From positions 1 to 64,000 of the forward strand of contig JADJEQ010000024.1 of the NCBI GenBank assembly GCA_016709025.1: 64,000 nt of DNA. The letters are read 5' to 3'. Shown piece by piece: positions 25,783 to 32,961 of the stretch. The notes below the pieces were generated by a model. It was not told the DNA's origin, did no database searches, and was given only the letters and a program-made list of their open reading frames with translations. This stretch comes from Bacteroidales bacterium. GTDB lineage: Bacteria > Bacteroidota > Bacteroidia > Bacteroidales > Lentimicrobiaceae. Position 1 is the stretch's first letter, and each line of letters starts with the position of its first letter. Position numbers and translations under genes: made by a program.

Positions 25783-25809
25783 AAAAAAGCTGCAAACTGC
25801 AGCTTTTTT
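25783..25809. terminator. Bidirectional terminator between sdaA and the sulfur operon
   Basis: AAAAAAGCTGCA / TGCAGCTTTTTT with a 3-base loop: perfect 12-bp arms, U-rich in both directions, between two convergent transcription units. Confidence 0.85.
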
Positions 25810-25826
25810 GTATACTGTATAAGGTT

Positions 25827-26468
25827 TTAACATCCACCACCGGAAGCGGGTTCAACTTTTGCTGGTTTGACTGTTTTTTTAACCGGAACTGGTTTTTCAA
25901 CTGTCTTTTCTGACGGAGATGAAGAAGCGCTTAGTTTCTTCAAAGCAGCAGTATCAATCAGCGGTACTTCATTCAGAAGGCTGGTTTTTTTGGCAATAGT
26001 ATCATTTTCAATACCGCTTATCTGACCGAAAGTGCTGTTTATAAACGCAACATTTTTGAAACCAAGCTGCCTGAGCATGATCCATGGACCATTGGCCTGC
26101 CTGGGAGTCTCACCATATAGAAGGATGGTTTGCTGTCCTTTTTCAACTTCTTTAAGAAAGGAAAGGCTTTGTTTGCTAAAAAGTTCACGTACCGGAATAT
26201 TTCTTGCATCTTTCACATGTCCTCTGTCGAAGGCAATTGAGTTTCTGACATCTATCAAAACTGTTTTACCATCATTTGCTGCAATTATTGCCAATGCCTT
26301 ACCGGAAGTTAAATAACCTGAACTGTCTCCAAGCATTTCAAGGCTTTGGGCAGGGGTGAAACTGTATTTTAAGTCAGGTTTTTGCAAGGTCAGAATGCCA
26401 GTTACAAATACCAGCACGATGGCAACAACGACAATGGTCAGCCGGTTGGTTTTATTGAGTTCTTTCAT
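25827..26468 (-). CDS. Membrane-anchored rhodanese-like protein with a non-Cys active site and GGGC tail
   Basis: 213 residues. An N-terminal transmembrane anchor (about 9-27, 'LTIVVVAIVLVFVTGIL') places the rest in the periplasm. The rhodanese fold spans ~55-150 ('VLIDVRNSIAFDRGHVKDARNIP'), but the active-site Cys position reads ILLYGET, so it is probably not a sulfurtransferase by itself. A Lys/Pro/Val-rich linker (~170-205) leads to a C-terminal ASGGGC. It is the last gene of a seven-gene operon, 22 bases after its paralogue, which has the same tail. The tail is seen directly; any role as a sulfur carrier is inference. Confidence 0.8.
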   Translation of the reverse strand: MKELNKTNRLTIVVVAIVLVFVTGILTLQKPDLKYSFTPAQSLEMLGDSSGYLTSGKALAIIAANDGKTVLIDVRNSIAFDRGHVKDARNIPVRELFSKQSLSFLKEVEKGQQTILLYGETPRQANGPWIMLRQLGFKNVAFINSTFGQISGIENDTIAKKTSLLNEVPLIDTAALKKLSASSSPSEKTVEKPVPVKKTVKPAKVEPASGGGC

Positions 26469-26490
26469 AACAAGTTAATTACAGATTAAA

Positions 26491-27111
26491 CTAACAACCT
26501 CCTCCGGTAGATGCTTCGACAGGTTTTTTCTGAACCGGGGTTGTCTTTTTTGGTGCCACGGCCACCTCACTCTTAACCTCAGGCGAACCAAAGAAATGCT
26601 GACTTGCAGCTTTCCTGAACTGGTAAAGGGCCAGCATCTCACTTGATTCAAATGCCGCTGGTTCTTTGGCTTCTACAATATCGTTGAACCATTTGTTTAC
26701 ACCACCCTCCAAAACGAAAATAGGTTCAAAGCCACTACGTTTGGAAAGAATCCAGGCCTGATCAGACATAAGATCAGAATTGGAGCAGAAAACTTTATCC
26801 AACTCCTTCTTGCCAATCATCTCTATGGAGGATTCGGTAAGCAGGGAATCGAGCGGGATGTTAACCGCTCCGGGAATTGCAAATGTTTTGAATTGTGCAG
26901 CAGGCCTGACATCTATCAACAGAAGGGAAGGATCTTTTTTCACAAGCCGGTCAGTAATAAGGTCTGTTGACAGAAACCTGGAAGGATCGTCAATCGCATT
27001 TAGCAACTGATCCGGATTGATTTCCTTAACCCGGCTGTTTTCGGGCATTAACAACATGCCTGCCCCAATAGCGACAGAGAGGAGAGCCAGTATCAGATAT
27101 CTTTTATTCAT
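26491..27111 (-). CDS. Membrane-anchored rhodanese-like sulfurtransferase with GGGC tail
   Basis: 206 residues. N-terminal hydrophobic anchor ('YLILALLSVAIGAGMLLM'), then a rhodanese domain ('LLIDVRPAAQFKTFAIPGAVNIP') with a Cys at the active-site position in 'KVFCSNSDLMSDQAW', and 'FVLEGGVNKWFND' closing the fold. A Pro/Lys/Val linker follows, then the terminal STGGGC, which parallels its neighbour. Expected role: periplasmic handling of sulfane sulfur produced or used by the polysulfide reductase-like enzyme of the same operon. It lies 12 bases after the YeeE/YedE gene. Confidence 0.85.
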   Translation of the reverse strand: MNKRYLILALLSVAIGAGMLLMPENSRVKEINPDQLLNAIDDPSRFLSTDLITDRLVKKDPSLLLIDVRPAAQFKTFAIPGAVNIPLDSLLTESSIEMIGKKELDKVFCSNSDLMSDQAWILSKRSGFEPIFVLEGGVNKWFNDIVEAKEPAAFESSEMLALYQFRKAASQHFFGSPEVKSEVAVAPKKTTPVQKKPVEASTGGGC

Positions 27112-27123
27112 CTGCCTAAAGAA

Positions 27124-27717
27124 TTAATATTCAACTTTTGTAACTTTCTTTTCAACGAAAGCGGCACCATAGAACATACCTACAGCAGCGACAATCAATA
27201 GAAACGCAAACAGGTTTCTTTTCATACCGAGCATCTCATAAATTTTGATGCCTCCAAGGTTCTCGCTGTTATATAGCGTGGAAAAGAGCGGATACATTTC
27301 TGAGAACAACATGATGCCAAGGAAAAGCCCTGCACTGAAAAACATCGCATCAATTTTTCCAATGGCGACACCGCAAAAACTGGTGCCGGGGCAAAACCCG
27401 CCAAGTGCAAAGCCGAATCCCATGATAACCCCACCAACAATGGCAGAAGTAACATAATAGGGGTTGATATACAACATAGAAGCGTCCATCCATCCCATGA
27501 AATCAAAATAGATGATGCCGCTCATGGCTGTTATTGCGGCTGTAAAGAAAACCCGCAATACGACAAAATCATAACCAAAAAAGGTTCCCATGATCTTGCG
27601 TGAAGACGAAAAGCCTGAAGCTTCCAGCGCGAAGCCGAAGCCCATACCCAATAACAATGCAATCACATTGTTCCATGCTTCGGGTATTAATTCCATAGGT
27701 ATAAGAGGGCCTGTCAT
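27124..27717 (-). CDS. YeeE/YedE-family sulfur transport protein, half-size (second half)
   Basis: 197 residues from ATG 27717 ('MTGPLIPMELIPEAW'), a start that avoids the 32-base overlap with the upstream gene. Six or so transmembrane helices with the conserved Cys motif 'GFCPGTSFCGVAIGKIDA', the sulfur-passing signature of YeeE (TsuA). In E. coli YeeE a full-length protein imports thiosulfate through such cysteines; here the two halves are separate genes (27124 and 27734), as in many Bacteroidota. Together they would move thiosulfate or sulfane sulfur across the inner membrane. Confidence 0.85.
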   Translation of the reverse strand: MTGPLIPMELIPEAWNNVIALLLGMGFGFALEASGFSSSRKIMGTFFGYDFVVLRVFFTAAITAMSGIIYFDFMGWMDASMLYINPYYVTSAIVGGVIMGFGFALGGFCPGTSFCGVAIGKIDAMFFSAGLFLGIMLFSEMYPLFSTLYNSENLGGIKIYEMLGMKRNLFAFLLIVAAVGMFYGAAFVEKKVTKVEY

Positions 27718-27733
27718 AATTCTTTCTTTCAGA

Positions 27734-28261
27734 TTAGATCCATAATTTTTTAAATATCCAGGCAAAAAGGTATGCGGAACCGAAAATGGCCATCATGGTA
27801 ATGATTCCGGATGCCGAGAGCACCGCCATTCCGCTGAGTGCGGCTCCACTTGTACAGCCACGCGCAAACTGCGACCCGACTCCAAAGAGCATTCCTCCGG
27901 CCACCGCAAAAATCAAACGTCTTCTGCTGGTGATTTTCGGGGAATGTTCGGTTTTAAATTTGAGCCTTCCATATAGGGTCCCTGACAGGAAAGCACCGGC
28001 CAGAACCCCCAGTACTTCAAATACCAGCCAATTGCTCATGGGGCTGATATCGTCGCTGAGAAACTGGCTGTAATAACCCGATTTATGTGCATGCTCAGGT
28101 GCTACCGCATGCACGGTTGTAACGACGGTACTTTTGACTGCACCGCTGGCACCCAGCCCACGTCCGGTGACGTAGTATGTGGCAAACAATACCAGGCCCA
28201 GCAATACACCACCCAAATATGGATTGATGTAAAAGGATCCGTCTCTCTTTTTCTGTTCCAT
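27734..28261 (-). CDS. YeeE/YedE-family sulfur transport protein, half-size (first half)
   Basis: 175 residues, about five transmembrane helices with 'FARGCTSGAALSGMAVLS', the first-half YeeE cysteine signature. An insertion around residues 40-60 carries several His (VHAVAPEHAHKSGYY) on a periplasmic loop. It is encoded just upstream of the other half and probably forms a two-subunit transporter with it. It is 20 bases after the membrane subunit of the molybdoenzyme, so one transcript is likely. Confidence 0.85.
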   Translation of the reverse strand: MEQKKRDGSFYINPYLGGVLLGLVLFATYYVTGRGLGASGAVKSTVVTTVHAVAPEHAHKSGYYSQFLSDDISPMSNWLVFEVLGVLAGAFLSGTLYGRLKFKTEHSPKITSRRRLIFAVAGGMLFGVGSQFARGCTSGAALSGMAVLSASGIITMMAIFGSAYLFAWIFKKLWI

Positions 28262-28281
28262 GTTATAACGAAATTAATGTT

Positions 28282-29223
28282 TCAATAAAGATAGCGGGTT
28301 ATCTGACCTGCTTCAACCATAATAAAGCGGAACATCAAACCTCCCAGCAGAATCAATACGACCGGAATCACAACAGGAATGTGGTAACCCAATCGTTCAA
28401 CAATTTCCAGAATGGCCGGGAATACCAATCCAAGAAGGATCACAAATACCCAGAAAGAAACGGTGAACTGCCCTCCAAGGAACAATGAGACTGCGTCGAT
28501 CTGCACCTGTGAACCGGCTTTCATTCCCATAATCAGGTGGGTGATAAAGAAAATCTCAACTACAATCAGAAGCAGGTCAATCCAACTCATGGTGCGACGC
28601 TCTTCTTTTGATTTACTCATCAGAAGGATCGTTGCAGCGCCGGTTGACATCCCGGAAACCAGAAACAATGGTCCGAGAATACTCGTGTTCCAAAGCGGTC
28701 TCGCGTTGAAGGCCGATAGAAGGATTCCTGTATAAATTCCAAGAATTACCGAAAGCACAATGATCATCCAGGCCATCCACAGGCGGTATTTGATAATAAA
28801 TGTTTCAAAATTTTCAAGCAGGCGATATTTCCAATTCCATCCCGGCACAAGTTCTTTCACATAACTGGCCACCCATAACATTGACAGAGGTGTGATGGCC
28901 ATCAGCACCCAGGCGCCCCATGACATGGGAGATTCGATGCGGATTGTTGTATATAATTGCCAAAAGAAAAGCTTGTGCTTAAGATCAAGAAAGAGCGCAA
29001 AAAGGCCCAGTATCAGTGCAATGGGTGCTATTATCGGAGCTGTCCTCACGGCTGCCGGCATTTCCTTTTCTTTTCCCATGATGGTGAAAAGTGCAGCAAA
29101 AAAGAGTATCCCTGCTGCCAATCCACCAAGAAACAGGTAAACCGGAATCTGCCAGTGCCAGATATTCAGGTATGGGTCGATATTTGGGATATTGCGCCCG
29201 CTTACAAAAAGTTCTTCTTTCAT
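28282..29223 (-). CDS. NrfD/PsrC-family quinone-interacting membrane subunit
   Basis: 313 residues, eight or so transmembrane helices, starting with the typical 'NIDPYLNIWHWQIPVYLFLGGLAAGILFF' region (NrfD/PsrC signature W-x-P-Y-L-F-x-G-G). In polysulfide reductase the C subunit binds menaquinol and passes electrons to the FeS subunit. It follows the B subunit by 23 bases. It has no haem-ligand pattern, as expected for this family. Known PsrC-type subunits face the periplasm with the A and B subunits. Confidence 0.88.
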   Translation of the reverse strand: MKEELFVSGRNIPNIDPYLNIWHWQIPVYLFLGGLAAGILFFAALFTIMGKEKEMPAAVRTAPIIAPIALILGLFALFLDLKHKLFFWQLYTTIRIESPMSWGAWVLMAITPLSMLWVASYVKELVPGWNWKYRLLENFETFIIKYRLWMAWMIIVLSVILGIYTGILLSAFNARPLWNTSILGPLFLVSGMSTGAATILLMSKSKEERRTMSWIDLLLIVVEIFFITHLIMGMKAGSQVQIDAVSLFLGGQFTVSFWVFVILLGLVFPAILEIVERLGYHIPVVIPVVLILLGGLMFRFIMVEAGQITRYLY

Positions 29224-29246
29224 GTTTTACTGATATTTAGGGATGA

Positions 29247-29780
29247 TCAGATCAGGTAATAAATTTGAGGATTCGTACCGGCCTCAGGAGCCAGAGCTTT
29301 AAATTTCCTGTTCTTCAGTACATTGGTGATTTCAGAATTCGGATCTTCGAGGTCGCCAAAATACATACACCTGGTCGGACAAACGGCAACACAAGCCGGC
29401 TTATCACCTTTTCTGACCCTGTGAATGCAAAAGGTGCATTTATCGACATATCCATCAGGGTGAGAATACCTGGCTTCGTAAGGGCAGGCCTGAATGCAGG
29501 CACCACAGCCAATACATTTGTTTTGGGTTACCAGTACAATACCCCCATCTTCGATATGACTGGCCCCTGTCGGGCAGCAGCGTACGCAGGGAGAGTTGTC
29601 ACAGTGGTTGCACCGTTCCGAGCGCAATTCAATGCTTACGTTCGGATATGTTCCATCAACTGTTTCTGTAACCCAGTCGCGGCAAAAGCCCAGGGGAACA
29701 TTATTTTCAGTCTGGCAGGCGATAACGCAATCACTGCAGCCTACACATTTTTTAGTGTCAATAGCCATGGCGTATCTCAT
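29247..29780 (-). CDS. 4Fe-4S ferredoxin-type electron-transfer subunit (PsrB/PhsB-like)
   Basis: 177 residues, four [4Fe-4S] motifs in the usual order: 'KCVGCSDCVIACQ', 'RCNHCDNSPCVRCCP', 'KCIGCGACIQACPYEAR' and 'CTFCIHRV...PACVAVCPT'. No signal peptide, as usual, because it travels with the Tat-exported A subunit. It overlaps the A subunit gene by four bases (ATGA). It conducts electrons from the NrfD-like subunit to the molybdenum subunit. Confidence 0.92.
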   Translation of the reverse strand: MRYAMAIDTKKCVGCSDCVIACQTENNVPLGFCRDWVTETVDGTYPNVSIELRSERCNHCDNSPCVRCCPTGASHIEDGGIVLVTQNKCIGCGACIQACPYEARYSHPDGYVDKCTFCIHRVRKGDKPACVAVCPTRCMYFGDLEDPNSEITNVLKNRKFKALAPEAGTNPQIYYLI

Positions 29781-32020
29781 GCTTCAACCTCCTTTCCCGG
29801 ATCTTCAGTTAAAAATGTTATAAAATTGCCTCTCATGCCTGTTCCGCCCATAATGGGATCCATCATTACATTGGTTATTAGTTCTGTATCATTTACTCCT
29901 CTTCCGTAGGCAAAATGTAATGGTTTGTGATGATGCCCGAAACCATGTACAATATATACTGAATCCCAGCGAATGCGTTCAGTTATCCTGACTTTTACAG
30001 CAAAGTTAGAAACAGCGCCATCCTGGTTTTTAAGCCACACATACTGGTCTTTTTTGATGCCCCAGATTTTGGCCACCTGTGGATTGATCCAGACTGAGTT
30101 CTCGGGCATGAGTGCCACCAGATTTGGGTTGTTGGCTGTACGGCTGAATGTATGCATCGGCGCACGGCCGTAGATCAGGCGGTAAAATCCCTCCTCTGGT
30201 TCCGGATGTTTTGTAAATGCCGGCAAGGGATCAAAACCTGCTTCGGCCAGTTCGTGCGAATACAATTGTATTTTACCGGAAGCAGTTTTAAAGGTATGTG
30301 ACGTACCCGGTTCAAGATAGGGTGAACTTTCACGGGACAATTTTTTAACCCCGATCCGTTTCATCTCGTCGAGTGACGAACCAACCTGTTTCAGTTGCCA
30401 GTCGAGAACTTCAGAGAAGTCTGTATAATTGAAATATGCTCCCAAACCGAGACGTTCGCCCAGTTGTTTGGCGATCCACCAGGCTGGTTTGGTCTGATTT
30501 TTAGCCTCAACTGCAGGCATTCGCAGGCACAGTGTAGGCTCGCGATGAGAGGTCGCACGGATATCATCGTAACGCTCGAGGTAGGTGCATTCGGGTAACA
30601 CCACATCGGCATAGCCTGTAATTTCCATCGGCATGGTATCAACCACGACCAGCAATTCGAGTGATTGCATGGCTTTCGAAAGCTCTTCTTTTAAAGGGAT
30701 TGCTGAGATAAGATTGGTACCTGCAACGATCCATCCTTTAATTTTTGCTTCCTGGTCACCGGTCGGGATCGAAGATTCAATAACCAGATTTGTGGGGGCT
30801 TCGTTGGCCATAGGGTATTTACCATTGAGCAAATCCTTCCACGTCCAGGCTGGTTTCGGATATTCAGGATGCGGGAATTCAGGCAATTTGATCCCTTCTT
30901 TAAAGAAAAAACCACCCCTGTTTCCCCAGGAACCGAGCAATGCATTGAGAATAGCCATTGCCCGTGAACGTTGTACATCATCACCGTACCAGGCAGCATG
31001 ACGCCCAGGATGAATGATGACCGAAGGAGCTGCATTTGCCATTTCACGTGCAGTGTTCCGGATGAGATCGGGTTTCAGTGTGGTAATTCCATAAGCCCAT
31101 TCAGGCGTAAACTTTTTAACATATGCCTTTAACTCATCAAATCCTTCTGCATAGGTTGATACATATTCTTTATTGTACAAATCATCATAAATCAGGACAT
31201 GTATCCACGACAACAATAAAGCTATATCCGTTGAGGGTTTAATAGGCAACCAGTATTTTGATTTTGAAGCTGCAGTTGAAAGGCGGGGATCAACAGTAAT
31301 TATTACTGCGCCGTTATCGATGGCCTGGCTCATTTCCTGTACCTGGCCATTGTGCATGTTTTCGCCGATATGCGAACCAATCAGCACCAAACACCTGGTA
31401 TCGCGGATGTCGGTAACTTCAGGACTGCTGACTGACTCTCCAAATGTAGCTTCAAAGCCGACATCGCGGGGACCACGGCATTGCGCAAACGAAGGAGCAG
31501 CGAGGTTGAGCGTGCCATAGGCCTTCAGCAGATGCGAAAAATGAGTACCTGGTGCGCCATGCATAAACAATGCCATGCTTTCGGGACCATATTTGCTCCT
31601 GAGATCCGACATTTTAGAAGCAATCAGACTGAGTGCTTCTTCCCAACTGGCTTCGCGGTATGTCTGCTCCCCATCCTTCACAACCCTTATAAGCGGCGTT
31701 TTAAGTCTGTCAGGATCGTTAAACATACCAACTCCTCCTGTTCCACGGGGGCATAATCTTCCGTTACATTGAGGATCGTCATCGTTTCCTGTGATTTTAA
31801 TAATATTCCCATCTTCGGTAACATGAGCCCAACCGGCACATTTCCAAAAACAAACTTCGCAATACGTAGGTACTCTGCGGAGGGTATTTTCTTCACTACC
31901 GGGTTCATTTTCGCTCCCCAATAATGGGAACCCCATTCCCATTTTACTTGCACCGGCTGTGAGCGCTGCCGCACCCAGGCCCAATGCTGAAATTTTAATA
32001 AAGTCTCTTCTTGTTTTCAT
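29777..32020 (-). CDS. Molybdopterin oxidoreductase catalytic subunit, polysulfide/thiosulfate reductase-like
   Basis: 747 residues from ATG 32020, chosen because it puts the Tat signal MKTRRDFIK at the N-terminus; the frame is open 20 codons further but without reason. The FeS-binding start is C54-x2-C57-x3-C61-x28-C90, then the bis-MGD fold; C181 in 'SFAQCRG' sits where PsrA/PhsA enzymes have their Mo-ligating Cys. Known relatives reduce polysulfide, thiosulfate or tetrathionate in the periplasm with menaquinol electrons. The YeeE and rhodanese genes downstream favour a sulfur substrate; which one cannot be told from the sequence. It is the first gene of the seven-gene operon. Confidence 0.85.
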   Translation of the reverse strand: MKTRRDFIKISALGLGAAALTAGASKMGMGFPLLGSENEPGSEENTLRRVPTYCEVCFWKCAGWAHVTEDGNIIKITGNDDDPQCNGRLCPRGTGGVGMFNDPDRLKTPLIRVVKDGEQTYREASWEEALSLIASKMSDLRSKYGPESMALFMHGAPGTHFSHLLKAYGTLNLAAPSFAQCRGPRDVGFEATFGESVSSPEVTDIRDTRCLVLIGSHIGENMHNGQVQEMSQAIDNGAVIITVDPRLSTAASKSKYWLPIKPSTDIALLLSWIHVLIYDDLYNKEYVSTYAEGFDELKAYVKKFTPEWAYGITTLKPDLIRNTAREMANAAPSVIIHPGRHAAWYGDDVQRSRAMAILNALLGSWGNRGGFFFKEGIKLPEFPHPEYPKPAWTWKDLLNGKYPMANEAPTNLVIESSIPTGDQEAKIKGWIVAGTNLISAIPLKEELSKAMQSLELLVVVDTMPMEITGYADVVLPECTYLERYDDIRATSHREPTLCLRMPAVEAKNQTKPAWWIAKQLGERLGLGAYFNYTDFSEVLDWQLKQVGSSLDEMKRIGVKKLSRESSPYLEPGTSHTFKTASGKIQLYSHELAEAGFDPLPAFTKHPEPEEGFYRLIYGRAPMHTFSRTANNPNLVALMPENSVWINPQVAKIWGIKKDQYVWLKNQDGAVSNFAVKVRITERIRWDSVYIVHGFGHHHKPLHFAYGRGVNDTELITNVMMDPIMGGTGMRGNFITFLTEDPGKEVEA

Positions 32021-32546
32021 CTGGAACAATTCATTGTGACTTTCATTCATTGTTTGGCAAACATCCGAAATCTGATGCATCGCAGCTTAAGTAAAGGTTA
32101 CCGGTAAAACATGATATAATCATCTGATAATAAGCATTATGGTAATACCCGATTCACGCATTGAGGATGTTAAAAAGCCGATTCAATTGTTTATTGATTA
32201 ACAAAGGTAGTTGAAACTAACATTCAGGCAAAAATCGAATTTCTTATATTAATCTATTCAATCATCTGTAATACAATAATATAGGTAAATGTGAAATTCT
32301 TCAAAAATAAAATGTAATGAGTATACTATTGTAATACAGCACATTGCAGTTTAGTTTAGAATCAGTATAAATTCAGTTTCTAATTTTAAACGCATTGAAT
32401 ATCAATATTATACAAAGATTATAAACTAATCATCAGAAAAGCTGTCGCCCATCATAAAATATTATGACATGACGCCAATAATCAGATTTCACCCTATGTA
32501 AACACCATGAGAATTCTCTTTAGTTTTGAAGTCCATTTAATAGTTG
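32021..32546. promoter_or_regulatory. Divergent control region of the sulfur operon and Rieske/cytochrome genes
   Basis: AT-rich 526 bp without a gene. On the plus strand TAGTTTTG (32521-32528) is a -7 box for the Rieske gene. An imperfect palindrome TTGTTTATTGATTAACAA (32187-32204) has TTGTT/AACAA arms that could bind a Crp/Fnr-type protein. I see no clear -7 box for the minus-strand operon. Confidence 0.4.
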
Positions 32547-32957
32547 ATGAACCCACTGGATTTAATTAACCGGAGATCTTTCCTGAAGCTGCTGATACTG
32601 GCTGTTACCGGTTTGTACTATTATCTGTGGAGTTCGGTTACACAGAGAAACAGGGCTTTGACTGCAGGATCATCCATCGTTAAGATAGATATCCGGAAAC
32701 TTGCAAATGGAACCTATTTCTATGATGATTTTATCCTTTTTCTCAAGGGAGAAAATGCTGGTTTTTATTCCAACAAATGCACACATGCCGGATGTGTGAT
32801 TAACCGGGAGATCGGGGGAGAACTGGTTTGTCCGTGCCATGGTTCAAAATTCGACCCGGAAACCGGAAGGGTTCTTCGGGGACCTGCCGGTTCACCATTG
32901 AGAACACTCACGCATTATACCGACACTAAAACCGGTAAAACCATTGTAAAACTCTAA
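32547..32957 (+). CDS. Rieske [2Fe-2S] protein, membrane-anchored
   Basis: 136 residues from ATG 32547 ('MNPLDLINRRSFLKLLIL'). One N-terminal transmembrane helix (~11-29) with a Tat-like RRSF just before it. The Rieske ligands are C78-x-H80 and C95-x2-H98, with C83 and C97 placed for the stabilising disulfide, as in quinol:cytochrome oxidoreductase Rieske proteins. Four bases downstream begins a cytochrome b, so the pair forms a bc-type complex. It would accept electrons from menaquinol at the outer face of the membrane. Confidence 0.9.
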   Translation: MNPLDLINRRSFLKLLILAVTGLYYYLWSSVTQRNRALTAGSSIVKIDIRKLANGTYFYDDFILFLKGENAGFYSNKCTHAGCVINREIGGELVCPCHGSKFDPETGRVLRGPAGSPLRTLTHYTDTKTGKTIVKL

Positions 32958-32961
32958 ACGG

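Noticed and set aside
29777..32020. Formate dehydrogenase or nitrate reductase assignment
   Set aside because: Context of YeeE and rhodaneses and the Cys at the expected PsrA/PhsA Mo-ligand place favour a sulfur-compound reductase; tetrathionate or arsenate reductases are not fully excluded.
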